DNA of 64,000 nt from Planctomycetia bacterium. Its GTDB lineage: Bacteria; Planctomycetota; Planctomycetia; Pirellulales; UBA1268. Below the pieces are notes generated by a model. The model searched no databases. It had not been told where the DNA came from and worked only from the letters and a program-made list of their open reading frames with translations. Positions 56,925 to 64,000 of the stretch are shown piece by piece; the first letter of the stretch is position 1, and every line of letters starts with the position of its first letter. The stretch lies in assembly GCA_026401035.1 (NCBI GenBank), contig JAPLNR010000060.1, forward strand, positions 62,001-126,000. The letters are read 5' to 3'. The translations under genes were made by a program, and so were the position numbers.

Positions 56925-58364
56925 TCAGCCGCCCGCACCGTTATCCTTGGAAGCCGTCAACTTGTCCAGACGCTGGGCCACATCCCGGTATCCAAAGTCG
57001 AGTCCGGCCAGCATCGACAGGTATTTTTGGGCGGCATCGCGATCCTCGAGCCCCCCCGCCAGCACCCCGGCCCGGTAGAGGGCCCGCTTCCGCAGTTCCA
57101 TCTCCCGGTCCGTCAACGACTCGACGGCGGCCACGTAGTTGCGCATGGCCAACTGATACTGCTTGATCTTCTGAAAGCACTCGCCCAACTCGAGCGATAC
57201 CGCCCCCTTGCGACGGGCATCCTGCAGCACGTCCTGAAAATGCTTGATGGCCTCGGCGTGGTTGCCGGCGGCCTTGAGCCGCATGGCAAGTTCGTAACGC
57301 CAGGTGAGATTTTCCGGATAGCGGGCACACCGCGCAGAGTAGACCTCGACTTCATGATTGATCTGCGCGGCCCGCAGCCGTTCGAGCAGGGACTGGTTGG
57401 CAGGGGTGCTCTCGGCCTCCAGCCGTTTCTCGGCGACGTGCACCCGATGCCGGGCCCAGCGAAGTTGGCGATCCTCCATATGCTCGCGCACCTTGAGGTC
57501 GTTGCCGGAGGCGGCCAGCGCCTTGGCCAGCACGGCTTCAGCCTCCTCCACGGTCGCGTCGCGTTCGAGGACGTCGGCGAGTTCGAGATAGGCCTCGATC
57601 TCGGTGGGCCGCTCCTGGATGGACCGCTTCAGCGACGAAATCCGATCGTCCTGCCCCGAAGCCTGCGCACCACCAGCCTGGGCCGGCTTTGGCCCGACCC
57701 CCGCGCCCGGGCGCCCGGTCATGCCGTGCCCGGCGACGATCGTCTTCTCGACCTGCAGTTTCGCTATCTCCTGCTGGGCCTCGTCGGACAGCCCCTTCAC
57801 GTTCGACACCCTTACCCAGCAGGCAATCGCCTGATCAAACTCGCCGTGGTCGGCCAGAAACTTGGCGCACTGCCGGTTGACCTCGGGATCCGCCGGAGCC
57901 GCATCGAGGGCGCTCTTCAAGTAGGTGCGTTGGGCGTCGTGCAATTGCAGCTGCCCGCAGGCATCGGCCATGGCCAGCAGGCAGCCATAGTCGGAGGGCG
58001 TGGCCTTGAGGATCGCGACGCCCTGCTTGATGATCTCCCGCCACTGGGCCGTGGCCGCGAGCTTCTTCAGGGAACCAGCCCGCGAACCCGGCCAGAAAGC
58101 ACCCAGGCCGCCCGCTTTTTTCGGGCCATACTTCCGCCTGAGGGCGGTCAGCAGGCTCTGCAGGTAGACCGCGTTGCCGGGATCACCGAGCACGCATAGC
58201 GAAAACATCTCGATCGCGTAATCGACGTTCGTCGGGGCGTTTTGCGTGCCCCGTTGGAAGCACTGCGAGAGCCGCGACCGCTCGGCCGGCGAAAGCTGCG
58301 CGGCCAGCGGCGAGGCAGCCGGGTCGATGGGAGCGGGTGGTGCGGCAGGGGGCTCGTTCGGCAT
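56925..58364 (-). CDS. TPR-domain protein
   Basis: A 479-residue cytoplasmic protein from MPNEPPAAPPAPIDPAA, with no signal or membrane helix. Repeated 34-residue units are visible (NVDYAIEMFSLCVLGDPG, QLHDAQRTYLKSALDAAPADP, EFDQAIACWVRVS, TVEEAEAVLAKALAASGND, NHAEAIKHFQDVLQDAR), consistent with TPRs acting in protein assembly. A central Gly/Ala/Gln linker (residues about 225-245) divides two TPR sets. The partner is unknown. It is divergent from the siroheme/heme fusion gene, with 150 bp between the chosen starts. Confidence 0.82.
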   Translation of the reverse strand: MPNEPPAAPPAPIDPAASPLAAQLSPAERSRLSQCFQRGTQNAPTNVDYAIEMFSLCVLGDPGNAVYLQSLLTALRRKYGPKKAGGLGAFWPGSRAGSLKKLAATAQWREIIKQGVAILKATPSDYGCLLAMADACGQLQLHDAQRTYLKSALDAAPADPEVNRQCAKFLADHGEFDQAIACWVRVSNVKGLSDEAQQEIAKLQVEKTIVAGHGMTGRPGAGVGPKPAQAGGAQASGQDDRISSLKRSIQERPTEIEAYLELADVLERDATVEEAEAVLAKALAASGNDLKVREHMEDRQLRWARHRVHVAEKRLEAESTPANQSLLERLRAAQINHEVEVYSARCARYPENLTWRYELAMRLKAAGNHAEAIKHFQDVLQDARRKGAVSLELGECFQKIKQYQLAMRNYVAAVESLTDREMELRKRALYRAGVLAGGLEDRDAAQKYLSMLAGLDFGYRDVAQRLDKLTASKDNGAGG

Positions 58365-58514
58365 GGAAAACGACGGTGGCTTCCTGCAGGGGCCGCGAGC
58401 CGGATGGCCCTTGCGGTATGCTCTTCCTTCGGATGTTTCGGCCTTCAACGCCCTTGTAGTGTAGTTCTCCGCTCCGCCCCCTCAAACACCCAGGGTGGCT
58501 CCACGCCGAAACCC

Positions 58515-60206
58515 GTGGCAGCCACACCCCAAAACGCCGTGCCGCCCACGCCTTCCAGCCGTCAGACCCCCGCAATCGACGCGCCAGGCCCTCGCCCGCA
58601 GCCGATTGCAGCCACCGCATCCGGCCAGCCGTCGGCGGGCAGGGTGTTCTTCGTCGGCGCCGGACCGGGGCATCCCGACCTGCTCACGCTGCGGGCGGCT
58701 GATTGCCTGCGCCATGCCGATGTCGTGGTGCACGACGTTCTCGTGCCGCAGGCCTTGCTCGACGCCGTGGAATCCCGCGCCGAACGCATTCCTGTTTCGC
58801 GGTCCGTCAACGGCATTGACCCCGGCGAATCAGTCGGCCGCCTGCTGGCCGAACTCGCCGCCTCCGGCCGCAGCATCGTGCGGCTCAAGGGGGGCGATCC
58901 TTCCGTGTTTGGCCGCCTTGCCGAGGAGTTGCAGCCGCTGCGTGCCGCCGGCATTCCCTTCGAGATCGTTCCCGGCGTGACGGCCGCACTGGCGGCCGCG
59001 GCGGCGGCGGGTGTGCCGCTGACGAGTCGTGCCGCAGCCTCGAGTGTCACGATCCTGACGGGCCACGAAGCCGACGAGAAGGCAGAAACACTCGACTTTC
59101 CGGCGCTCGCCAGCCTGCCGGGCACACTCGCGATCTACATGGGCGTGGAGCAGGTCAATAGATGGTCGCGGGCGTTGATCGCAGCCGGCAAACCTGCCGC
59201 CACGCCCGTCACCGTTATCAGCCGCTGCTCGTGGCCTGATCAGCAGATCGCCGTGACCACGCTCGGCGAATGCGGCACCGAATTCGAGCGCTGCGGCTGG
59301 CCCGCGCCGGCTGTCGTGATCGTCGGCGAAGTGGCGGACATGCCGCGGCCGGAATCAGGCACGTCACCGTCGCTCGCCGGCCGTCGCGTGCTGATCACGC
59401 GGCCCCGGGCCCAGGGAGACGAACTGGCAACGCTCATCACTTCACTGGGTGGTGCCTGTGTCCACGTGCCGGTCATTCGAATCGAGCCTCCTTCCTCGTG
59501 GGCCCCGCTCGATCGCGCCATCTCCCAGAGCGATACGTTCGACTGGATCGTCTTCGCGAGCGCGAATGGCGTGCACGCTTTCAGCGAACGGCTGCGGGCC
59601 GCCCGCCTGGACGGCCGTCACCTCGGAACCGCACGACTGGCGGCCATCGGCTCCGCCACGGCCCGTGCACTCGAATCTGCCGGACTCAACTGCGATCTTC
59701 AGCCGGATCGGTTTCGATCGGAGGGGGTCGTCGAGGCGTTGGGAACAACGGTCCGGGGAGGACGGTTCCTACTCATCCGGGCCGACCGCGGCCGCGACGT
59801 GATGCGCCGGGAACTCGAATCACTGGGGCATCACGTGACTGAAGTCGCGGCCTATTCCAGCCGGGGTGTCGAGTCGATCGATGCCGATACCCTCGCCGCC
59901 ATCGATCGCGGCAGCGTCGACTGGATCACGATCACGAGCTCGTTCATCGCCGAGTCAGCCGCGCGGCTTTTCGGTGAACGGATGCGACGTTGGAAGATTG
60001 CCAGCATCAGCCCCGTCACCACGGCCACCCTGCTCAAGCAGGGGCTCCGGCCAACCGTCGAGGCCCGGGAACCGACGGCTGCGGCACTTGCCGACGCGAT
60101 CACGGGCTGGGAAACGGAGCAGCGAAGTTCCTCCCTCCCGGCACAGCCTTCCAAAAGCGAACAAGTCACGCCCCCGGCACACTCGCAGTCGCCCGCTCCC
60201 CGCTGA
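58515..60206 (+). CDS. cobA-hemD: Fused uroporphyrinogen-III methyltransferase / uroporphyrinogen-III synthase
   Basis: Two tetrapyrrole enzymes in one 563-residue chain. Residues about 35-270 are the SAM-dependent methyltransferase that makes precorrin-2 (VFFVGAGPGHPDLLTLRAAD, the VRLKGGDPSVFG loop, TGHEADEKAE). From about residue 290 the HemD part begins (LAGRRVLITRPRAQGDELAT, WIVFASANGVHAF). The start is uncertain: GTG at 58515 is used after a stop-free but non-conserved stretch. A Pro-rich N-terminal leader of 35 residues precedes the enzyme core. Such fusions direct uroporphyrinogen III to siroheme or cobalamin. Confidence 0.9.
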   Translation: MAATPQNAVPPTPSSRQTPAIDAPGPRPQPIAATASGQPSAGRVFFVGAGPGHPDLLTLRAADCLRHADVVVHDVLVPQALLDAVESRAERIPVSRSVNGIDPGESVGRLLAELAASGRSIVRLKGGDPSVFGRLAEELQPLRAAGIPFEIVPGVTAALAAAAAAGVPLTSRAAASSVTILTGHEADEKAETLDFPALASLPGTLAIYMGVEQVNRWSRALIAAGKPAATPVTVISRCSWPDQQIAVTTLGECGTEFERCGWPAPAVVIVGEVADMPRPESGTSPSLAGRRVLITRPRAQGDELATLITSLGGACVHVPVIRIEPPSSWAPLDRAISQSDTFDWIVFASANGVHAFSERLRAARLDGRHLGTARLAAIGSATARALESAGLNCDLQPDRFRSEGVVEALGTTVRGGRFLLIRADRGRDVMRRELESLGHHVTEVAAYSSRGVESIDADTLAAIDRGSVDWITITSSFIAESAARLFGERMRRWKIASISPVTTATLLKQGLRPTVEAREPTAAALADAITGWETEQRSSSLPAQPSKSEQVTPPAHSQSPAPR

Positions 60207-60350
60207 CTCTGCCGACCGTGCGTGCCGCCACACGGAAAGTGCAGCCGCGGCGAATCCCCCGTCGATACCTCCGAACACCGGGGTGGAGCTGTTCACGCGG
60301 AGGATGTTCTCCCGGCGGTCAGCCGTCCGCGAGAGCGCGAGGAGGTGGGA

Positions 60351-61076
60351 ATGAACGTCGAGACTGCGCCGGCGACAGTCGTTATCTGCTGCCGACTACC
60401 GGCGCGGATCATGGCGACGGAACTTGCGGACTGGGTTCAGTTGGCCCACAGATCGGCGGCCGCCATCACCTGGGTGGCCGGCGTCGATAACCTGCACACG
60501 CTCGGCTCCGTTCTCTCCGATCAGAGCGGGACGACGCGGATCGCGGTCGAGGCCGACGAAGTTCTGCTTGGTTCGCGGCAGGCCCTGCGGCGCACGATCG
60601 CCGCGGTCCGCCAGGAATGTGGCCAACTCGACGCGGTCGTCGCTGCCGGTGGCCCGGCGGTTCCCCATCGCAGCCTGCTCGTCGACGAGGGGATCCGGGC
60701 GCTGTGTGTCGATCGTTTCGAGCAGGTATCCCGCGGATCCCGTCGGCCGGCCCCACACGGCTGGCCGTGCCGGAGCCTGCTCTGGGGACTGTGGGAGGTG
60801 GCCGGTGCGGCCAAGCCGACATTCGGCCCGCTCGGCCGTGTGCTGCACTGGCGAGCGTTGCGGCCGCTGGCACCGGGCACGCTGTCTGTGCTCCACGTGA
60901 CGGCCACAACAGATGGCGCATCACGCACGATTCGCAGCCGGCTGGAGCGGGTGCTGGGCCTGGTGACGCGGCGCCGGGCCAGGGCCCCCGTGAACGTGAT
61001 ACACCTGGCCGATCTGCCCGATCTGCTGGTCGGCGGGGATGCGGCCCGCACGGGCTCGGTGCTCAAAGCGGCCTGA
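60351..61076 (+). CDS. Unknown protein after cobA-hemD
   Basis: Not recognised. The 241-residue soluble protein begins MNVETAPATVVICCRLPARI after a good GGAGGTGG site. It looks like an alpha/beta fold: strand VVICCRLP, an acidic/hydrophobic middle (ITWVAGVDNLHTLGSVL, VAAGGPAVPHRSLLVDEG) and a C-terminal part with Trp and Arg (LWGLWEVAGAAKPTFGPLG). The phrase RFEQVSRGSRRPAPHGWPCR is basic. No motif identifies an activity. It may be co-transcribed with cobA-hemD, 144 bp upstream. Confidence 0.65.
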   Translation: MNVETAPATVVICCRLPARIMATELADWVQLAHRSAAAITWVAGVDNLHTLGSVLSDQSGTTRIAVEADEVLLGSRQALRRTIAAVRQECGQLDAVVAAGGPAVPHRSLLVDEGIRALCVDRFEQVSRGSRRPAPHGWPCRSLLWGLWEVAGAAKPTFGPLGRVLHWRALRPLAPGTLSVLHVTATTDGASRTIRSRLERVLGLVTRRRARAPVNVIHLADLPDLLVGGDAARTGSVLKAA

Positions 61077-61078
61077 AA

Positions 61079-61315
61079 TCAGCCCCGAGCCAGCTCGAGG
61101 AGCGTCCAACTCAGGTAGGACAGGATCAGGCTCGCGATCACGAAGCCGATATCGAGGGCGATGCTCACGCGACGAAACGGAAACGCCGCCGCCAGGTCTG
61201 CCAAAAACAGGATGCCGATCAGCCCGGACACGATCATTCCCACCAGTGGCATGAGCTTCGACACCGCTTGTTTTCTCCTTTCCGGCGGCGGCATTCGCCC
61301 GCCGCGGTTCGGCAT
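61079..61315 (-). CDS. Small two-helix membrane protein
   Basis: A 78-residue protein with two hydrophobic helices (LVGMIVSGLIGILFLADLAAA and ALDIGFVIASLILSYLSWTLLEL) joined by a short basic loop PFRRVS. It overlaps no other gene and its stop is 2 bp from that of the convergent unknown gene. A later Met (KLMPLVG) may be the start. The function is unknown. Confidence 0.65.
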   Translation of the reverse strand: MPNRGGRMPPPERRKQAVSKLMPLVGMIVSGLIGILFLADLAAAFPFRRVSIALDIGFVIASLILSYLSWTLLELARG

Positions 61316-61412
61316 ACCATAATCGACCAGCCTCGAATCGCCATCCGCAGTTGTTTTTCACCGTTTCCTGGTCCCTGCCAACCTTCCCTTCACGCGACAG
61401 CGAGCCTTTCCC

Positions 61413-61919
61413 GTGCCCACTCCACCGACAGGCCGAACCGCCGTCTATACAGGGTCTTTCGACCCCATCACGCTCGGCCACCTCGACGTGATCGGCCGTG
61501 CCAGCCAGATCTTCGACACCATCATCGTGGGAGTCGGCATCAACCCCGACAAGCAGCCGATGTTCTCGCTGGAGGAGCGTGTGGGGCTCGTGGAGGCGGC
61601 GGTGGCCCACCTGCCCAACGTGCGTGTGGAATTGTTCAGCGGTCTCTCGGTCGCCTTCGTGCGACAGCGGCAGGCCCATGTCCTGCTGCGCGGCGTACGG
61701 TCGCTGACCGACATCGAGGCCGAATTCACGATGACCCTCGCCAACCGCAAACTCGACCCGTCCGTCGAGACGGTCTTCCTGATGGCAGACTCGCAGTATT
61801 CCCACATCTCGTCGTCGCTGCTCAAGCAGATTACGCCGCTCGCCGATGACAAGGCGCTGCTGCAATTCGTTCCAGCACCGGTCGTTCGGGCGCTCCGCGA
61901 GAAACTCGCCTCGGGATGA
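61413..61919 (+). CDS. coaD: Phosphopantetheine adenylyltransferase
   Basis: Adenylates 4'-phosphopantetheine to dephospho-CoA. The 168-residue protein starts at GTG (MPTPPTGRTAVYTGSFDP) and carries the nucleotidyltransferase motif YTGSFDPITLGHLDVIGRA with the HxGH-like TLGH. LLRGVRSLTDIEAEF is the conserved phosphopantetheine-binding block and HISSSLLKQI the variant of the ISSTxVR motif. It is monocistronic and convergent with mcsB. Confidence 0.95.
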   Translation: MPTPPTGRTAVYTGSFDPITLGHLDVIGRASQIFDTIIVGVGINPDKQPMFSLEERVGLVEAAVAHLPNVRVELFSGLSVAFVRQRQAHVLLRGVRSLTDIEAEFTMTLANRKLDPSVETVFLMADSQYSHISSSLLKQITPLADDKALLQFVPAPVVRALREKLASG

Positions 61920-61969
61920 ACAGGGCGGCCTGAAGACCTTCCCCCCGAGGGCCGGTGGACCGCGTGAAA

Positions 61970-63049
61970 TCAGTTCGCGATGACGCGGGAACTGGCGTCG
62001 CCACCTTCGAAGTGCTGCCGGAGATAGCGGGCCCGCTCGATGTTGCGGTCGTTCGTGTCGAGTTCCATGCCCCGCAGCTTCTGGAGGTGGGCCGGCTGCG
62101 TACGGACGAGCAGGGAGTTGATGTCGGCGAGCTTGACGTCCCCGATCAGCCCCAGGAGCACGCCCATGCGCACCCGCGAGAGGAGCTGCATCGTCTCTTC
62201 GGCGCTGATCGTCTGGGCCGTCCGCAGGATGCCGAAGGCGCGGCTCACCTGGTCGTGCACGTTCTGCTGCGTCTCGCGCACGAGAAACTCCCGTGCCCGC
62301 CGCTCGTAGTCGATCAGCACGGGCACGACATCTCCGACCTGTTCCACCAGCTCCTCCTCGGTGCGGCCGAGGGTGGTCTGGTTGGAGATCTGATAGAAGT
62401 CGCCCATGGCCTGGGAGCCCTCGCCGTAGAGACCCCGAACGGCGAGCGAGATCTTGTGCAGGCTGCGAAACACCTTGTCGATCTGTCGGGTGATCACCAG
62501 TGCCGGCAGGTGCAGCATCACGCTCACGCGGATGCCGGTGCCGACGTTCGTCGGGCAGGCCGTGAGATAGCCCCAGCGGGGATGAAAGGCGTAGGGAACG
62601 ACTTTTTCGATCTGGTCATCGACGACCTTGATCTGCTCCCAGGCGCCCCGCAGGTCGAGCCCGCTGTGCATGCACTGGATCCGCAGGTGATCCTCCTCGT
62701 TGATCATCAGGCTGACCTGCTCCATGCGGTCGATCGCCACGCTGCGGGCGCCCTGTGCATCCGCGTGTTCGCGGCTGATGAGTTGCCGCTCCACGAGAAA
62801 CTGCCGGTCGATTTCCTCGAGATGCCCGACGTCGATGTATTCGAGCCCCTTGCCGATGGGCACCGTGGCGATCCGCTCACGGAGAAATCGCTCGATATCG
62901 GCACGGTCCTGCTCCGACGCCCGGCTGACGAACGGATACTGTGCGACGTTGCGGGCCAACCGCACGCGGCTGCTCATCACGATGTCCGACTCCGGCCCCG
63001 TGCCGCGCAGCCATTCGCCAATCGACTGCGTCAGCGACTCGAGTTTCAT
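61970..63049 (-). CDS. mcsB: Protein-arginine kinase McsB
   Basis: Phosphorylates arginines on proteins, marking them for ClpCP in species studied. The 359-residue protein has the phosphagen-kinase core: VMSSRVRLARNV, the catalytic signature LTACPTNVGTGIRVSV with Cys, and the adenosine-binding SLMINEEDHLRIQC. The C-terminal end shows NDRNIERARYLRQ where the RDxxRA phosphoarginine-sensing motif would lie, with Asn instead of Asp. It overlaps the mcsA stop by four bases (ATGA). clpC and ctsR are not in the window. Confidence 0.92.
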   Translation of the reverse strand: MKLESLTQSIGEWLRGTGPESDIVMSSRVRLARNVAQYPFVSRASEQDRADIERFLRERIATVPIGKGLEYIDVGHLEEIDRQFLVERQLISREHADAQGARSVAIDRMEQVSLMINEEDHLRIQCMHSGLDLRGAWEQIKVVDDQIEKVVPYAFHPRWGYLTACPTNVGTGIRVSVMLHLPALVITRQIDKVFRSLHKISLAVRGLYGEGSQAMGDFYQISNQTTLGRTEEELVEQVGDVVPVLIDYERRAREFLVRETQQNVHDQVSRAFGILRTAQTISAEETMQLLSRVRMGVLLGLIGDVKLADINSLLVRTQPAHLQKLRGMELDTNDRNIERARYLRQHFEGGDASSRVIAN

Positions 63050-63657
63050 TCAGATCCTCTTTCCATTTCGGCCGCCGGTGCTTCAGAAGCCGTGGAGGCG
63101 GACGGGCCGATCCAGCGGTCTTCGATCGACCGGATGGCATCCCTGTTTTCGCGGGCCTTCTCGTAATCCTCGAGGGCGATCGATTCCTTCATCTCCCGCC
63201 GTAGGCCGATGACGCGGGTCAGATCCTGCGTGCCATCCGGCAGCGGTTCCGCGCCCGCCACGGTCGGGCCGCGGGATGGGCGGCGGCCAGTGTGCTCCGT
63301 GGAGCCGTGAATGTTTGCAATCAGCGGTTCGAGTTCCTTCTCGAATTGCACGTAATCGTGGGGACAGCCAAGCCGGCCCTGATTGCGAAACTCGAAGAAG
63401 GTAATCCCGCACATGTCGCAGGCCCGTTGATCGAGCAGCGCCAGTTCGTCAGCCGTCTGGCCGACCCCCAACGGGCCGGTAAGGGCACCGCCGCCGACCG
63501 CCCCCTCCGCCGCCTCTTCGGGCGTCTCCACTTCCGACTCAGATTGGTTGAGGTAGTTGCGGGCATGATCCTCGCAGAGATGGAGTTCGCGTACGGCCCC
63601 CGCCTCGAGTTCCGTAATGTGGAACACCGCCTGTTTGTCGCAATGCTGGCACTTCAT
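63046..63657 (-). CDS. mcsA: McsA-like activator with zinc fingers and UVR domain
   Basis: Partner of McsB. The 203-residue protein starts MKCQHCDKQAVFHITELEAG; the open frame extends 34 codons upstream but is not conserved. Paired Cys motifs are CQHC with CEDH, then ACDMCGITFF with LGCPHDY, a typical zinc-binding arrangement. The C-terminal region is a UvrB/UvrC-like UVR helix pair (LRREMKESIALEDYEKARE). It is coupled to mcsB, and the pair is monocistronic in the window. The activating role of McsA is established in Bacillus, not in this group. Confidence 0.88.
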   Translation of the reverse strand: MKCQHCDKQAVFHITELEAGAVRELHLCEDHARNYLNQSESEVETPEEAAEGAVGGGALTGPLGVGQTADELALLDQRACDMCGITFFEFRNQGRLGCPHDYVQFEKELEPLIANIHGSTEHTGRRPSRGPTVAGAEPLPDGTQDLTRVIGLRREMKESIALEDYEKARENRDAIRSIEDRWIGPSASTASEAPAAEMERGSE

Positions 63658-63803
63658 GATCGCCCTCGTCGTTCGGACCGCCTGCGGAATCATAGCGGGT
63701 TTGCTGGCCAGGGTCGCCTTCGGGTTGCCGCGCCGCCGACCACGGCCGTTTTCAGGCACGTGCGGGACGGCCCGATGCAGACAGGGCCGGCATGCCGCCC
63801 TTA

Positions 63804-63832
63804 TTGTTGCCCCTTGAACCGGCGGCTAGTCT
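63804..63832 (+). promoter_or_regulatory. Candidate trpE promoter
   Basis: TTGTTG (63804-63809) and TAGTCT (63827-63832) are 17 bp apart, 50 bp before the trpE start. The match to consensus is moderate. Confidence 0.35.
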
Positions 63833-63842
63833 CTGTCGGCAA

Positions 63843-63863
63843 GCGCCCGCGAGACGCGGGCGC
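63843..63863 (+). promoter_or_regulatory. Hairpin in the trpE leader
   Basis: GCGCCCGCG-AGA-CGCGGGCGC is a perfect 9-bp stem with a three-base loop, 18 bp before the trpE ATG. It may cap the 5' end of the mRNA or control ribosome access. It is not followed by T, so it is not a terminator, and no Trp-rich leader peptide is seen. Confidence 0.45.
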
Positions 63864-63881
63864 AGTCAGGACGTGCCATCC

Positions 63882-64000
63882 ATGCCCCACCTACCCGATC
63901 CGAGTCGTTTCGTCGAGCTGGCGAAGACCTTTCGCCTCGTCCCGGTCTACCGGCGGCTGTTCGCCGATGGGCTGACGCCGCTGTCGGCATTCGCCCGGAT
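63882..64000 (+). CDS. trpE: Anthranilate synthase component I (3' end outside window)
   Basis: Only the first 39 codons lie in the window, MPHLPDPSRFVELAKTFRLV then PVYRRLFADGLTPLSAFAR. The pattern VPVYRRLFADGLTPLSAF is the typical N-terminus of TrpE, which makes anthranilate from chorismate and ammonia. A short hairpin lies just upstream. The catalytic C-terminal part is not visible, so PabB and other members of the family cannot be fully excluded. Confidence 0.75.
   Translation, partial: MPHLPDPSRFVELAKTFRLVPVYRRLFADGLTPLSAFAR

Overview
The window is one contiguous stretch of high-G+C bacterial chromosome, almost wholly protein-coding, and it reads as a member of the Planctomycetota. The grounds are the mix of families: an AroD-AroE fusion, a twin-arginine-exported Gfo/Idh/MocA oxidoreductase next to a DoxX protein with a large insert, a PEP-CTERM secreted subtilase, a cytoplasmic Ser/Thr kinase of the HGDIK type, an ImuA-ImuB-DnaE2 mutagenesis cassette, McsA/McsB, and several small lipoproteins. 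No rRNA, CRISPR array, insertion sequence or prophage was seen, so this is core chromosome rather than an accessory island. The exact order or genus cannot be settled from the sequence alone.

Layout. 1-5.6 kb: F-type ATP synthase genes b (cut by the window edge), delta, alpha, gamma, beta, epsilon. 5.7-16.9 kb (minus strand): serine acetyltransferase, hisA, hisH, an OmpA-like lipoprotein, a prepilin peptidase with aroK and the aroDE fusion, mutL, and an NtrC-type regulator with a soluble histidine kinase. 17-25 kb (minus): pnp and rpsO, a delta-9 desaturase, a membrane-anchored unknown, aroC and purC. 25-30.8 kb (minus): the SOS mutagenesis operon imuA-imuB-dnaE2. Its promoter overlaps a TGTAC-N4-GTACA palindrome and faces a divergent gene for a predicted secreted caspase-like protein. 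32-37 kb: Tat-exported oxidoreductase, DoxX protein, a D-2-hydroxyacid dehydrogenase and a protein kinase. A hairpin-rich intergenic region follows, then a short-chain dehydrogenase and tRNA-Asp(GTC). 38-46.7 kb: TPR and lipoprotein genes, superoxide dismutase, gltX and the subtilase. 46.8-56 kb: a PfkB kinase, recA, alaS, tpx, a manA pair, a pseudouridine synthase and a PyrK-like subunit. 56.5-64 kb: rpsT, a TPR protein, a siroheme/heme fusion gene, two unknowns, coaD, mcsB-mcsA and the 5' end of trpE.

How the genes work together. Energy (ATP synthase), translation (rpsO, rpsT, gltX, alaS, tRNA-Asp) and aromatic amino-acid synthesis (aroK, aroDE, aroC, trpE) dominate. DNA maintenance is strongly represented: mutL, recA and the ImuA/ImuB/DnaE2 mutasome. 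The TGTAC-N4-GTACA palindrome at imuA and a one-mismatch relative upstream of recA suggest one LexA-like regulon. The most interesting untested points are the caspase-like gene sharing the imuA regulatory region, a two-copy intergenic repeat with an adjoining run of six small hairpins, and a subtilase with Glu where the catalytic Asp is expected.
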